15,836 nucleotides of DNA from Dehalococcoidales bacterium (GCA_016783105.1 JADHXF010000039.1:1-15836), one strand, 5' to 3'. Numbered from the stretch's first letter, positions 1 to 7,323 are shown. Program-made: numbers and translations. The notes: generated by a model not told the origin, from the sequence alone.

Positions 1-696
1 AACCGTCACGTCATAAAGTGGAATACCTGAGCCGCTATCCTCGATGGCTTTTCGCGCCATGTGTACCAGTCCGGAGCAGCAGGGCACCTCCATGTGTACC
101 ACGGTGATGCTCCTGGGTTCTGCCTGCTGCAGGATGGCGATGAGTTTATTCAGGTGGGCGCCGAAGTCGTCGAGCTTGGGGCAGGCTACCAGCAGGGCGC
201 GGTTTTGCAGGAACTCCCGGTGAAAGTCGGCGTAGGCAAAGGGAACGCAGTCGGCGGCCAGGAGGATATCGGCACCCTTCAGAAACGGGGCTGAAGGCGG
301 CACCAGGGTCAGCTGCACCGGCCAGTGGGTGAGAGTTGACATAACGGCACCAGCGGTTTCTGATGCCGGTAGCTCTGACGTTTGCCGCTGAAACCGGGCG
401 ACGCTAGCCGAAGGGCAACCGCAGGGAAGTTCCTGTTCCTGTGGTCCAGAGTGCAGATGATGGGCCACCGCCTCCTCATCGAATTCCTCAGCGGCACGCT
501 CTTCAATGGTGAGCGCTCCCTGCGGGCATTCTCCCAGACAGGCGCCAAGCCCGTCGCAGTACTGCTCGCTCACCAGCTTTGCCTTCCCGTTCACTATCTG
601 CAGGGCCCCCTCGGCACAGGAGGGAACGCAGAGACCGCAGCCATTGCACTTCTCTTCATCAATCCTGATCATTTTCCTGAGATGTTCGCGATTCAT
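1..696 (-). CDS. 4Fe-4S ferredoxin-like protein, partial (C-terminus beyond left edge)
   Basis: An open frame runs from ATG at 696 to the window edge without a stop, giving 232 residues, so it is 3' truncated. The N-terminus holds two ferredoxin-type cluster motifs: Cys17, 20, 23 and 27 in CNGCGLCVPSC, and Cys47, 53 and 57 in CDGLGACLGEC. A CGC pair (Cys92, 94) and a domain with further conserved-looking cysteines (Cys150, Cys172, and Cys206-207 in MEVPCCSG) follow. The layout resembles a family of roughly 250-residue anaerobe 4Fe-4S proteins often found beside Crp/Fnr regulators; a redox electron-carrier role is inferred and no partner is known. The start at 696 is preceded by AAGGAG (705-710) at 8-nt spacing. 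An in-frame ATG at 702 overlaps the stop of the upstream zinc-ribbon gene (ATGA), so the two genes are translationally coupled either way. Confidence 0.85.
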   Translation of the reverse strand, partial: MNREHLRKMIRIDEEKCNGCGLCVPSCAEGALQIVNGKAKLVSEQYCDGLGACLGECPQGALTIEERAAEEFDEEAVAHHLHSGPQEQELPCGCPSASVARFQRQTSELPASETAGAVMSTLTHWPVQLTLVPPSAPFLKGADILLAADCVPFAYADFHREFLQNRALLVACPKLDDFGAHLNKLIAILQQAEPRSITVVHMEVPCCSGLVHMARKAIEDSGSGIPLYDVTV

Positions 697-698
697 GC

Positions 699-944
699 TC
701 ATTTCTCCTTTGCTGTTTGCTCCTCGTCTTTAAGTTCCTTCCATCTTTCCTCGCCAAGGCACTGTCGAGCGGCGGCGCACCAGTCAATGCAGGAAGGGGT
801 TTTTTCCTTGTACACGTACTGGCCGCACTTCTGGCATTTCACCCGCATTTCATCGGAGAAAATTTCCACCTCGGCGCCGCAACCCGGGCATTTGTGGAGG
901 GAAATCCTCAGATTGCGCAAATCCTGACCCGGACACCTTATCAC
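699..944 (-). CDS. Small zinc-ribbon / cysteine-rich protein
   Basis: An 81-residue protein rich in cysteine. CPGCG (Cys19, 22) and CQKCG (Cys37, 40) form a typical zinc-ribbon knuckle pair, and a C-terminal part adds Cys52, 56 and 62 before a charged Lys/Glu tail. There is no signal peptide or membrane segment. GTG at 944 is preferred over GTG at 953 because the purine-rich GAGGGGG (954-961) sits about 9 nt upstream of it, whereas it abuts the 953 codon. The gene is the first of an operon with the ferredoxin-like gene, overlapping its possible start by 4 nt. The function is unknown; a metal-binding accessory or regulatory role of the ferredoxin partner is only inference. Confidence 0.75.
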   Translation of the reverse strand: MIRCPGQDLRNLRISLHKCPGCGAEVEIFSDEMRVKCQKCGQYVYKEKTPSCIDWCAAARQCLGEERWKELKDEEQTAKEK

Positions 945-982
945 CAAAAACACCCCCTCTGTTCGATGGAATTACTTATTTC

Positions 983-988
983 ATGATA
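983..988 (-). promoter_or_regulatory. Candidate -10 element of zinc-ribbon/ferredoxin operon
   Basis: TATCAT on the minus strand (988 to 983). It fits the -12 to -7 window if the operator at 1010-1025 is centred at -41.5, which puts the start site near 976. No good -35 hexamer is visible, as expected for an activator-dependent class II promoter. An alternative AT-rich -10 (TATTAT, 999-994) lies close by. Confidence 0.4.
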
Positions 989-1009
989 TCTTTATAATAT
1001 CTCGTTGAC

Positions 1010-1025
1010 TATGATTTACATCACA
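1010..1025. promoter_or_regulatory. CRP/FNR-type operator palindrome
   Basis: TATGAT-TTAC-ATCACA is a 16-bp inverted repeat. Read on the minus strand it is TGTGAT-N4-ATCATA, which keeps the TGA cores of CRP/FNR-family sites with one mismatch between half-sites. It lies upstream of the zinc-ribbon/ferredoxin operon and directly downstream of a Crp/Fnr-family gene. Its centre (1017.5) is 41.5 nt upstream of the start predicted from the -10 hexamer at 983-988, the usual class II activator position. Confidence 0.6.
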
Positions 1026-1083
1026 TAAGTGGCCGGGCAGTGCAGTTTATTAGAAATTGATTTGATGGTGGATAATCGTGTCT

Positions 1084-1764
1084 TCAGATGGTTGGCGGGC
1101 CTTCGGCCAGTGTCCTGAGCTTGGCCTCGTCAACGATAATGAGCTGGCCGCGAACGGTGTTGATAATTCCTCTTTCCTTCAACTGGCTGGTAAGCCGGAT
1201 AGCGGTCTCCGTGGTCATGCCGGCCATATCGGCCAGCTCCTGGCGGGTAAAGGGAAGGGTGTGGCCCATCCGGGAAGCAAGCATCAGCAGGATGCGGGCC
1301 AGCCGTTGCTGGACTCTCTCTCCGGCAAGGTCCTTGAGTCGACCCTGGGCATCGCGGAGGCGACCGCCGAGAACGCTGATAATACGCACTGCCACCTGCG
1401 GGTGGGTGGCGAGGAAATCAAGGAAATGCCGCCTTCTTATGCCCAGTACATTGGTGGCAGAAATCGCCTGGGCGGAGGCGGGATAAGGTTTACCTTCAAA
1501 AACGGCTACCTCGCCGAATATCCCCCCCGACTCAAAGAAGGCGATGATGAATTCTTTGCCCGAAGACGAGTGCTTGACCACCTTTATCCTTCCCTCAGCG
1601 ATCACGTAGAAGTAATCGGGCTCGTCACCTTCCCAGAAGATGAATTCATCAGGCTGGAAGCTGTGCTCGAACGTCAGCTCGGCCAACCCGGAAAGCTCAT
1701 CCTCGTTCAGGCTGGAGAAAATCAGGGAATTCTTTAAAATTTCAGATTTCTCAGCCGGTAACAA
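1084..1764 (-). CDS. Crp/Fnr-family transcriptional regulator
   Basis: A 226-residue two-domain regulator of normal family length. The N-terminal cyclic-nucleotide-binding beta-roll (about 15-125) contains the GxFGE-like turn GIFGEVAVFEG (81-91). A long dimer helix (about 125-150) and a winged helix-turn-helix follow (about 172-210, core ELADMAGMTTETAIRLTSQL). In the recognition helix Glu186 and Arg190 match the DNA-contacting Glu181 and Arg185 of E. coli CRP, consistent with a TGA-core operator such as the one at 1010-1025. There is no cysteine anywhere, so it cannot carry an FNR-type Fe-S cluster, and the CRP cAMP-binding Arg-Ser pair is absent (YPASAQA). The effector is unknown. The start is TTG at 1764, with AAGGGGG about 7 nt upstream. 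It is the last gene of a four-gene leftward operon, 37 nt after the LOG gene. Confidence 0.9.
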   Translation of the reverse strand: MLPAEKSEILKNSLIFSSLNEDELSGLAELTFEHSFQPDEFIFWEGDEPDYFYVIAEGRIKVVKHSSSGKEFIIAFFESGGIFGEVAVFEGKPYPASAQAISATNVLGIRRRHFLDFLATHPQVAVRIISVLGGRLRDAQGRLKDLAGERVQQRLARILLMLASRMGHTLPFTRQELADMAGMTTETAIRLTSQLKERGIINTVRGQLIIVDEAKLRTLAEGPPTI

Positions 1765-1801
1765 AACTTATCCCCCTTAAATTGCGCCTGTGCTGATATT
1801 T

Positions 1802-2485
1802 CTACCTGGAAATAGCACTTTTACCGGCAATTTCCTGCTTCAGGCACCATTTGCGGACCGCGTCAACGATTTCCTCGGTATCGTCGCAGACGCGGAGCAG
1901 GTGCAGGTCTTCTGCGGAAATGAAATTTCTGTCCAGCGTATAATTCTTCAGCCAGTCCAGGAAACCTTTCCAGTAACCACTGTCGTATAACAGCACCGGA
2001 AATGGCCTTATCTTGTGGGTCTGCATGAGGGTCAGCACTTCGGAGAGCTCATCAAGTGTCCCGAGCCCGCCGGGCATGATGATGAAGGCGGTGGCGTATT
2101 TCACCAGCAGCACCTTGCGGACAAAGAAATGGCGCAGTGAAAGAGAGATATTGGAGTAAGTATTGGGCCTCTGTTCTTCCGGCAGCTCAATATTGACGCC
2201 CACTGATTTGACACCGGCCCTGGAAGCACCTTTGTTGGCGGCTTCCATCAGGCCGGGTCCGCCGCCGGTGATTATGGAGAATCCCGCCTTGCCCAGGCGG
2301 TGGGCGATTTCCTCCGTTTTCTGGTAAAGCTCGTCCTCTGGCTTCACCCTGGCTGAGCCGTAAATGGAAACGGCTGGCTCTACGCCGGAGAGCCGGTCGA
2401 AACCCTCCACCAGCTCGCCGATGATGCGGAACATGCGCCATGAATCTTCTTTGGCCAGTTCATTGATTTCATATTCCTGTGGCAT
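1802..2485 (-). CDS. LOG-family Rossmann-fold protein (putative nucleotide phosphoribohydrolase)
   Basis: A 227-residue protein with both signature motifs of the LOG / TIGR00730 family, formerly called lysine decarboxylase-like: GGGPGLMEAANKG (74-86) and PGGLGTLDE (138-146). Arg118 and Arg123-Lys124 (RHFFVRK) lie between the two motifs. Characterised members cleave the N-glycosidic bond of nucleoside 5'-monophosphates to release base and ribose 5-phosphate; whether this one acts on AMP or another nucleotide is unknown. A cytosolic enzyme is expected. ATG at 2485 has a clear GGGAGG ribosome-binding site at 5-nt spacing. The gene lies 29 nt after the hydrolase and 37 nt before the Crp/Fnr regulator on the same strand, so it is probably co-transcribed, with no obvious metabolic link. 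Confidence 0.9.
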   Translation of the reverse strand: MPQEYEINELAKEDSWRMFRIIGELVEGFDRLSGVEPAVSIYGSARVKPEDELYQKTEEIAHRLGKAGFSIITGGGPGLMEAANKGASRAGVKSVGVNIELPEEQRPNTYSNISLSLRHFFVRKVLLVKYATAFIIMPGGLGTLDELSEVLTLMQTHKIRPFPVLLYDSGYWKGFLDWLKNYTLDRNFISAEDLHLLRVCDDTEEIVDAVRKWCLKQEIAGKSAISR

Positions 2486-2514
2486 GGTTGCCTCCCTGTC
2501 TCAGTTATTATCAG

Positions 2515-3453
2515 TTAAATATTGCTGTCGGTATTAAAGGCGGATACCAGGAAACGGGCGATTTTACGGCGGATGAGCGGATACCAGAGCCAGAAAGTGG
2601 TGTGTGTTCCCGGGAACCAGTTCAGGGCCGGCTTGCCGGAAGCCTCCCAGAGGTCAAGCGTGGCCTCTTTTGGTATGTATTCGTCCCAGAGGGCGTTGAG
2701 CATCAGCACAGGGCGCTCCTGCAGGCAGTGGCCGTAGGTCATCGGGTCAATCAGAAAGCCATCGCTGGGGGGTGCGACATCTTTCTCATAACCCTTCTCG
2801 GCGACCTCGCTCAGATATTGACGGTAGACCTGCTGGTCATGGTTGTACTCTTCTTCGGTCACCTGGTAGCCCTTCCTCATGGAGTGCTTGCGACTGAAGC
2901 GCCCTATCTTCTGCGAGTTACCGCCGGCGATGAGGAAAGCCCCTGCTTTGATGCGGTCGTCTATGCCCATGGTGATGGCCGAGATGAAGCCACCGAAGCT
3001 TATGCCGATTATCCCCACCTTTTCGGTGTCTATTTCGGTACGACTTTTTGCCCAGTCGATTGCCTGGCGTACGTCGGTTATAGAAATGACGTAGTGCTCA
3101 AACCACTCGTCGGGGGTGAGAGAGGGGTAGCGTGATTTCACCTCCTCCGCCATCCGCTGCGAGTGAAAGACCGAATAAAGGACAAAGCAGGCCATGCCTT
3201 TCTTGACCAGAGACCGGGCCAGCATCTTGCAGGGAATGAGGAGCTGGTCACCGATGCCGTGGAACAGGATTACCAGCGGGGCACCGATGGCATTCGGCGG
3301 CCGGAAATACTCAGCCAGGACAGTATTGTTCTTTTCATAGCGCGTCGGGTGAGCGGTGGGGTAGCGAACGACATAATGCGACCACTCACGGTGCGTTTGC
3401 CCCAGCTTCATATGGGCGGACAGCCCATCGCTTGAGTAATGGAATGGATTCAT
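2515..3453 (-). CDS. Alpha/beta hydrolase
   Basis: A 312-residue alpha/beta hydrolase without a signal peptide. An oxyanion-hole region FHGIGDQ (64-70) follows strand VIL; the nucleophile elbow is GISFGG (150-155, Ser152). Asp257 in ALWDEYIP and His284 in PGTHTTFW are suitable for the remaining catalytic residues. A charged cap insertion lies at about 180-230. The DxxVP-like stretch WDEYIPKEATLDLWEASG resembles the dienelactone hydrolase / acyl-peptidase superfamily. The substrate cannot be told from sequence. It follows the cyclic-nucleotide-binding protein by 25 nt and precedes the LOG gene by 29 nt. The Shine-Dalgarno sequence is weak (only GAG close to the ATG), so translational coupling to the upstream gene is likely. 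Confidence 0.88.
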   Translation of the reverse strand: MNPFHYSSDGLSAHMKLGQTHREWSHYVVRYPTAHPTRYEKNNTVLAEYFRPPNAIGAPLVILFHGIGDQLLIPCKMLARSLVKKGMACFVLYSVFHSQRMAEEVKSRYPSLTPDEWFEHYVISITDVRQAIDWAKSRTEIDTEKVGIIGISFGGFISAITMGIDDRIKAGAFLIAGGNSQKIGRFSRKHSMRKGYQVTEEEYNHDQQVYRQYLSEVAEKGYEKDVAPPSDGFLIDPMTYGHCLQERPVLMLNALWDEYIPKEATLDLWEASGKPALNWFPGTHTTFWLWYPLIRRKIARFLVSAFNTDSNI

Positions 3454-3478
3454 AGCTCACATTAAAAACAGTTCTTAT

Positions 3479-3985
3479 TTATCGGCCGGTCCACTTTGGT
3501 ATTTCAAACAGGATTGACCGTTTGCCGGTTACCAATAACTGCTCAATGATCCGAAATCTGGAAGCGATGACCTGTAGCAGACTCTGGGTTATCTCATAGC
3601 CGATGTGCGGGTGGAGTCTAAACAGATTTCGAATGTCACTGCCGCCAATAACCAGGACCTGAACCGGTGCCTTGGCAATGGCCGTCAGGCTGAAGATATG
3701 CGGTGGCACCAGGGCTGGCCAGCCAAAGATGCTGCCCTTGCCGATGATTGTTATCAGTGTCGGTTCCGGTAGCTTGGATGGGCGTGTGCATGCTCCTGCC
3801 AGCAGGTCAACCTTTCCTTCAATGAGTACGTACAGATGCTCGGCGGTCTGACCGGCATGGAAAATTGCCTCCTCGGGTTGGTACGTCTTCTCCTGGCAGG
3901 ACGGCAGGTCGACGATTTTCTTCAGGTCGGAGTTGTCCAGCCCGAGAAATATCTCGCATCGTTTCAGGAATTCAATGGCACTCAC
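3479..3985 (-). CDS. Stand-alone cyclic-nucleotide-binding-fold protein without HTH
   Basis: A 168-residue protein with a single Crp-type sensor domain: FLGLDNSDLKKIVDL (13-27), an AEHLYVLIEGKVDL strand pair (48-61), and GKGSIFGWPALV (83-94) at the phosphate-binding-cassette position. A helix corresponding to the dimer helix (about 128-150) follows, and the protein then ends with no DNA-binding domain. The canonical Arg of the cAMP cassette is not visible. It may act as a sensor or a competing dimer partner for the full-length Crp/Fnr regulator three genes downstream; that is inference. The start is GTG at 3985, with GGAG about 9 nt upstream. It is the first gene of the leftward operon and has a good promoter at 4015-4043. 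Confidence 0.8.
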   Translation of the reverse strand: MSAIEFLKRCEIFLGLDNSDLKKIVDLPSCQEKTYQPEEAIFHAGQTAEHLYVLIEGKVDLLAGACTRPSKLPEPTLITIIGKGSIFGWPALVPPHIFSLTAIAKAPVQVLVIGGSDIRNLFRLHPHIGYEITQSLLQVIASRFRIIEQLLVTGKRSILFEIPKWTGR

Positions 3986-4014
3986 CGCGGCTCGCTCCAG
4001 TTCCTTTAAACTTA

Positions 4015-4043
4015 ATTCTAATCGGAATGACCAGACAGGTCAA
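4015..4043 (-). promoter_or_regulatory. Sigma-70-type promoter of leftward operon
   Basis: On the minus strand TTGACC (4043-4038), a 17-nt spacer and TAGAAT (4020-4015) give one mismatch from consensus in each hexamer. The start site would be near 4008, about 22 nt upstream of the GTG start of the cyclic-nucleotide-binding protein. It probably drives the four-gene operon ending with the Crp/Fnr regulator. Confidence 0.65.
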
Positions 4044-4102
4044 CTGATACCGGCTAACATTAAGGTTGATGGTGCGGTGCGTGGGCTTTCATATCGTCGC
4101 TA

Positions 4103-4131
4103 TTGACATTTATTCGTACTATTTGTATCTT
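4103..4131 (+). promoter_or_regulatory. Sigma-70-type promoter of metF cluster
   Basis: A perfect TTGACA (4103-4108), a 17-nt spacer and TATCTT (4126-4131, four of six bases). The start site would be near 4138, leaving a leader of about 230 nt before metF. It is divergent from the leftward promoter at 4015-4043, with 59 nt between the two -35 elements. Confidence 0.6.
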
Positions 4132-4137
4132 AATATC

Positions 4138-4368
4138 TAGTGGTTTTGCATCAATTATTTTCTGCTGCCAGCCGGTTACCGGAGCATTATCGTCTTTTCT
4201 GTTTTTCCCCGCAGCAAGAATAGTTTTCCACCATCAAGGTTGTTCGGTGGTGGCGTGCTGCCATATACGGTCAAGATGAAATTGGCAATCTGAATCTGGT
4301 GATATCCGGCTGGGATGCGAAACGGTTACGCCGGCGAACAATGATTGAACGGGGGACCTTATCAGGAA
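4138..4368 (+). promoter_or_regulatory. Long structured 5' leader of metF (candidate cis-regulatory RNA)
   Basis: About 230 nt lie between the predicted start site and metF, with no ORF that looks real. Visible structure: a palindrome CCGGTTACCGG (4172-4182); a two-part hairpin with outer stem GCAGCA/TGCTGC (4211-4216 with 4256-4261) and inner stem CCACCA/TGGTGG (4228-4233 with 4248-4253); and CCGGC/GCCGG (4306-4310 with 4330-4334) just before the GGGGGA purine tract (4351-4356). TCCCC (4206-4210) could pair with that tract. I could not match it to a known riboswitch class by eye. No terminator with a U-tract is evident, so control of translation is the more likely mode if it is regulatory at all. 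Confidence 0.35.
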
Positions 4369-5235
4369 ATGGGCATTGTTGAACTGATAAAACAGGGTAA
4401 ATTTGTGGTAACCGCAGAGATTGGCCCGCCCAAAGGCGTTGACATTCAGGAGATGCTGGAAACGGCCGAAGTGATGCGCGGGAGAGTGGATGCCATCAAC
4501 GCCACCGATCAGCAGAGCTCGGCGATGAGGCTGGGCTCACTGGCCACCTGCTGCCTTCTGAAACAGAAGGGTCTGGAGCCAGTCTTTCAGGTAACCTGCC
4601 GGGACCGAAATCGCATTGCCCTGCAGTCTGATCTGCTCAGTGCCTTTGTTCTGGGCATTGAAAATGTGCTCTGCCTGACCGGTGACCACGTTTCTCTCGG
4701 CGACCACCCTCAGGCCAAGCCCGTCTTTGACCTTGATTCAGTCTCTCTCCTTAAGGCGGCAAAAGAGCTGGAACAGGGGAAAGACCTGGCGGAGAAAGAG
4801 CTCGTGGGGTCGCCAAAGTTCTGTCTCGGGGCGGTAGTTTCACCGGCCTCCGAACCGGTAGAGCCGCAAATCATCAAGATGGAGAAGAAAGTGAAGGCCG
4901 GAGCGGAGTTCATCCAGACGCAGGCGGTCTATGAGCCGAAAAAATTTGAGGAGTTTATGAAAGCAACCGCCCATCTCAAAGTGCCGGTGATGGTGGGCAT
5001 CGTGCTTCTGAAATCCGCCGGTATGGCGCGGTTTATGAACAAGAATGTTGCCGGGGTGCACGTGCCCGACAATCTGATTGAGGAGATGGATGGGGCTGAG
5101 GACCGGGCCAAAAAGAGCATTGAGATTGCGGCCCGCCTTATCAAAGAGATGAAGTCAATGTGCCAGGGCGTACACATCATGGCCATCGGCTGGGAGAGAA
5201 AAGTCCCGGAAGTGCTGGATGCTGCCGGACTCTGA
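4369..5235 (+). CDS. metF: Methylenetetrahydrofolate reductase, catalytic subunit MetF
   Basis: A 288-residue MetF-type TIM barrel of normal family length. It reduces 5,10-methylene-THF to 5-methyl-THF using FAD, the last THF-bound step of the methyl branch of the Wood-Ljungdahl pathway. Visible landmarks are the N-terminal TAEIGPPKG (15-23) with the catalytic-type Glu17, CRDRNR (77-82), LTGDH (103-107) at the FAD site and FIQTQAVYE (161-169). ATG at 4369 begins the conserved region MGIVELIKQGKFVVTAEIG; a longer in-frame TTG at 4345 is less likely. The GGGGGA tract at 4351-4356 is a distant Shine-Dalgarno, and AGGA also lies immediately before the ATG. Its partner MetV and the Hdr/MvhD genes are encoded downstream on the same strand, so it probably works inside a MetFV-HdrABC-MvhD complex and need not use NAD(P)H directly. 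Confidence 0.93.
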   Translation: MGIVELIKQGKFVVTAEIGPPKGVDIQEMLETAEVMRGRVDAINATDQQSSAMRLGSLATCCLLKQKGLEPVFQVTCRDRNRIALQSDLLSAFVLGIENVLCLTGDHVSLGDHPQAKPVFDLDSVSLLKAAKELEQGKDLAEKELVGSPKFCLGAVVSPASEPVEPQIIKMEKKVKAGAEFIQTQAVYEPKKFEEFMKATAHLKVPVMVGIVLLKSAGMARFMNKNVAGVHVPDNLIEEMDGAEDRAKKSIEIAARLIKEMKSMCQGVHIMAIGWERKVPEVLDAAGL

Positions 5236-5274
5236 TGACGACACTGATTATTGAACATGAACCAATGATAGACC

Positions 5275-5303
5275 TTGTCACTCGCTGGTTAGCAATATAG
5301 AAT
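5275..5303 (+). promoter_or_regulatory. Candidate internal promoter before the histidine kinase gene
   Basis: TTGTCA (5275-5280), a 17-nt spacer and TAGAAT (5298-5303) lie in the 85-nt gap after metF. The start site would be near 5310, inside the GGGAGGTG ribosome-binding site, giving an unusually short leader of about 11 nt. The hexamers are good but the very short leader lowers confidence. Confidence 0.4.
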
Positions 5304-5320
5304 AGGCTGGGAGGTGTATC

Positions 5321-6880
5321 ATGACCACTGAGTCAGGTGGTTGTGCCGTACCCAGAGAAAGAGAGAGACCCGGACTTACACCGGAGGAATCAGCTCTGGT
5401 CGTAAGAATTGGCGTCTTCGTCAAGATGAGGTGGCTGGCGATTGCCGGCGTTCTCATCGCCAGTCTGCTGGCCACGCAGGTATTCCACATCCGTTTTTCC
5501 CTCGTGCCAATCTACATCATCTGTGCCGTGATGACCGTCTACAATTTTCTCTTTCTTTATCAGGCGAAGCACCTGATTGCTGAAGCCAGCGATTCGCTGC
5601 CGGAGGCGCTTACCGTCCCGTTGCGCCGCTTGCTTACTATACCCAGGGCAACTTCTCCGCTGATTGCGAAGGCGCGGGCTATCGGTAACATCCATATTAC
5701 CGTGGATTTGGCGGCGCTCACGGTGCTGCTGCACTATACTGGCGGCATTGAAAATCCTTTTATTTTCTATTTTGTCTTCCACGTGATTCTCGCTGGCATA
5801 CTGCTCCATTACCGCGTCGCTTATTGGGTCGCCACCTGGGCCATCTTGCTCGTTTTATTGCTGGTTGGACTGGAGTACTACGAGGTAATCCCCCATGTCC
5901 ATCTGGAGGGATTTGCGGTGGCCGGTCTTCATCAGCAGGGTTCTTATATGCTGAGCGTACTCGTGGCGCTTTCCACCTGCCTGTATGCTTCTGCATATAT
6001 GGTTACCAGCGTATCCGGGGAACTGAGGAAAAGACAGCGCGAGGTGGTTGCCCTGCAGCAGAAAGGGCTGACCGAAAAAACCCGGGAGCTGGAAGAGGCG
6101 AGCAGGGAGTTAACCACACTGGAGGAAGGCAGGGAACACCTGCTCCGCTTTCTGGCTATAGCATCGCACGACCTCAAAGCTCCCCTCTCTGCGGTACAGA
6201 GCTACATACAGCTTATGCTCGGAGGCTTTTCCGGTGAGCTGACCGATAAGCAGAGGCAGATGCTGGGGAGAAGCAGCACCAGAATCACCGAGCAACTGGA
6301 ATTAATCAGCGACCTGCTCGATATTTCCCGGATTGAAGGGGGGCAGATCGTCAAAGAGATGGAGGAGATGTCGCTCGTTCAGGTGGTGAACGATTCGATG
6401 GAAAATGTACGCGCCATGGCAACGGATAAAAATATTAAGCTCAGCACCAGGGTGCCCGCATCCCTGCCGATGCTTAAAGCCTCCGGGATACGTTTGAAGC
6501 AGGCAATCACCAACCTGCTGGTCAACGCCATAAAGTTCACTCCCGAAAACGGTGAGGTACTGCTGAGGGTTACCGAGCAGAATGGTGATATTTACACGGA
6601 GGTCTTGGATACGGGCTCTGGCATCAGCGCTGAAGACCTGCCCAAGATTTTCGATGATTTTTACCGCGGCAGCGACCGGGAAAAGGCAGGTTCGGGGTTG
6701 GGGTTGTCCATTGTCAAGAGGGTGGTCGAGGCACATGGCGGGAAAATATGGTCTGAAAGTCCCAACCCTGAAGATAAGAAGGGCCGGGGCAGCAGGTTTA
6801 CCTTCATTCTGCCCAGGAACTTGGTTATTGCCGGGAAGAAGCAAGGCCGGAAGGCGCGTCCCAAGAGCCAGAAAACGTAA
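5321..6880 (+). CDS. Membrane-bound sensor histidine kinase
   Basis: A 519-residue kinase. The N-terminal region (about 37-230) has roughly six hydrophobic segments (about 38-55, 60-80, 125-140, 147-163, 166-185, 208-230) and no large extracellular domain, so the signal is probably sensed in or at the membrane. A charged coiled coil (about 232-275) links to the HisKA domain with phospho-acceptor His283 (IASHDLKAPLSA). The ATPase domain shows the N box NLLVNAIKFTP (398-408), G1 DTGSGI (430-435), an FDDFYRG segment (444-450) and G2 GSGLGLS (457-463). The C-terminal tail is very basic (KKQGRKARPKSQK). ATG at 5321 has GGGAGG 6 nt upstream. Two receiver-only genes follow at once; no DNA-binding output regulator is encoded next to it. 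Confidence 0.92.
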   Translation: MTTESGGCAVPRERERPGLTPEESALVVRIGVFVKMRWLAIAGVLIASLLATQVFHIRFSLVPIYIICAVMTVYNFLFLYQAKHLIAEASDSLPEALTVPLRRLLTIPRATSPLIAKARAIGNIHITVDLAALTVLLHYTGGIENPFIFYFVFHVILAGILLHYRVAYWVATWAILLVLLLVGLEYYEVIPHVHLEGFAVAGLHQQGSYMLSVLVALSTCLYASAYMVTSVSGELRKRQREVVALQQKGLTEKTRELEEASRELTTLEEGREHLLRFLAIASHDLKAPLSAVQSYIQLMLGGFSGELTDKQRQMLGRSSTRITEQLELISDLLDISRIEGGQIVKEMEEMSLVQVVNDSMENVRAMATDKNIKLSTRVPASLPMLKASGIRLKQAITNLLVNAIKFTPENGEVLLRVTEQNGDIYTEVLDTGSGISAEDLPKIFDDFYRGSDREKAGSGLGLSIVKRVVEAHGGKIWSESPNPEDKKGRGSRFTFILPRNLVIAGKKQGRKARPKSQKT

Positions 6881-6927
6881 ATTGGCAATGAGTAAAACCC
6901 GTGATATAATTTGGAGGGAGGTCAGAA

Positions 6928-7323
6928 ATGGCGTATAAAATATTGCTCGTCGATGATGACCCTGATATTCGCGATGTTGTCACCATGCTTCTGGAAACGA
7001 AGGGCTATGAGACAGTGACGGCCTGTGATGGCATCGAATGTCTGGCAGCGCTGCGGGCTGAAGAGCCAGACCTGATGATTATTGACCTTCTCATGCCCAA
7101 GATGGATGGGTTTGCCGTATTGAAAGAGCTTGAAGACGGCAGGTGGTCGAAATATCGACACATCCCTATCCTGATCCTGAGCTCGGTGCGTGAGGAAGCC
7201 AGTAGGAGACGATACGAGCTGGAAACGGCGCTCGAATTCAACGTTGATGACTACGTGGAGAAACCTATCAATCCCGAGGTCCTTCTGGAACGTGTGGAGC
7301 GGCTGGTAAATAAGAATAAATAA
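6928..7323 (+). CDS. Single-domain response regulator (receiver only)
   Basis: A 131-residue protein that is a complete receiver domain with no output domain. The acidic triad Asp9-Asp10-Asp11 (LVDDDPD), phospho-acceptor Asp53 (MIIDLLMPKMDG), Ser85/Ser86 (ILILSS) and Lys112 (VEKP) are all present. It probably passes phosphate from the adjacent histidine kinase to another protein, or acts by protein-protein contact. It starts 47 nt after the kinase gene with a strong GGAGGGAGG ribosome-binding site. It resembles the next gene (same CheY-like layout, same DDDPD and KP motifs), suggesting local duplication. Confidence 0.92.
   Translation: MAYKILLVDDDPDIRDVVTMLLETKGYETVTACDGIECLAALRAEEPDLMIIDLLMPKMDGFAVLKELEDGRWSKYRHIPILILSSVREEASRRRYELETALEFNVDDYVEKPINPEVLLERVERLVNKNK

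Noticed and set aside
382..927. A 181-residue plus-strand frame near the left end.
   Set aside because: It is antisense to the ferredoxin and zinc-ribbon genes, whose cysteine motifs clearly show the minus strand to be coding.
4306..4340. GGGATGCGAAACGG in the metF leader resembles part of the c-di-GMP-I riboswitch.
   Set aside because: The other conserved blocks (the ACAGGGCAAACC and GGUAGGUAGCGGGG segments) are missing.
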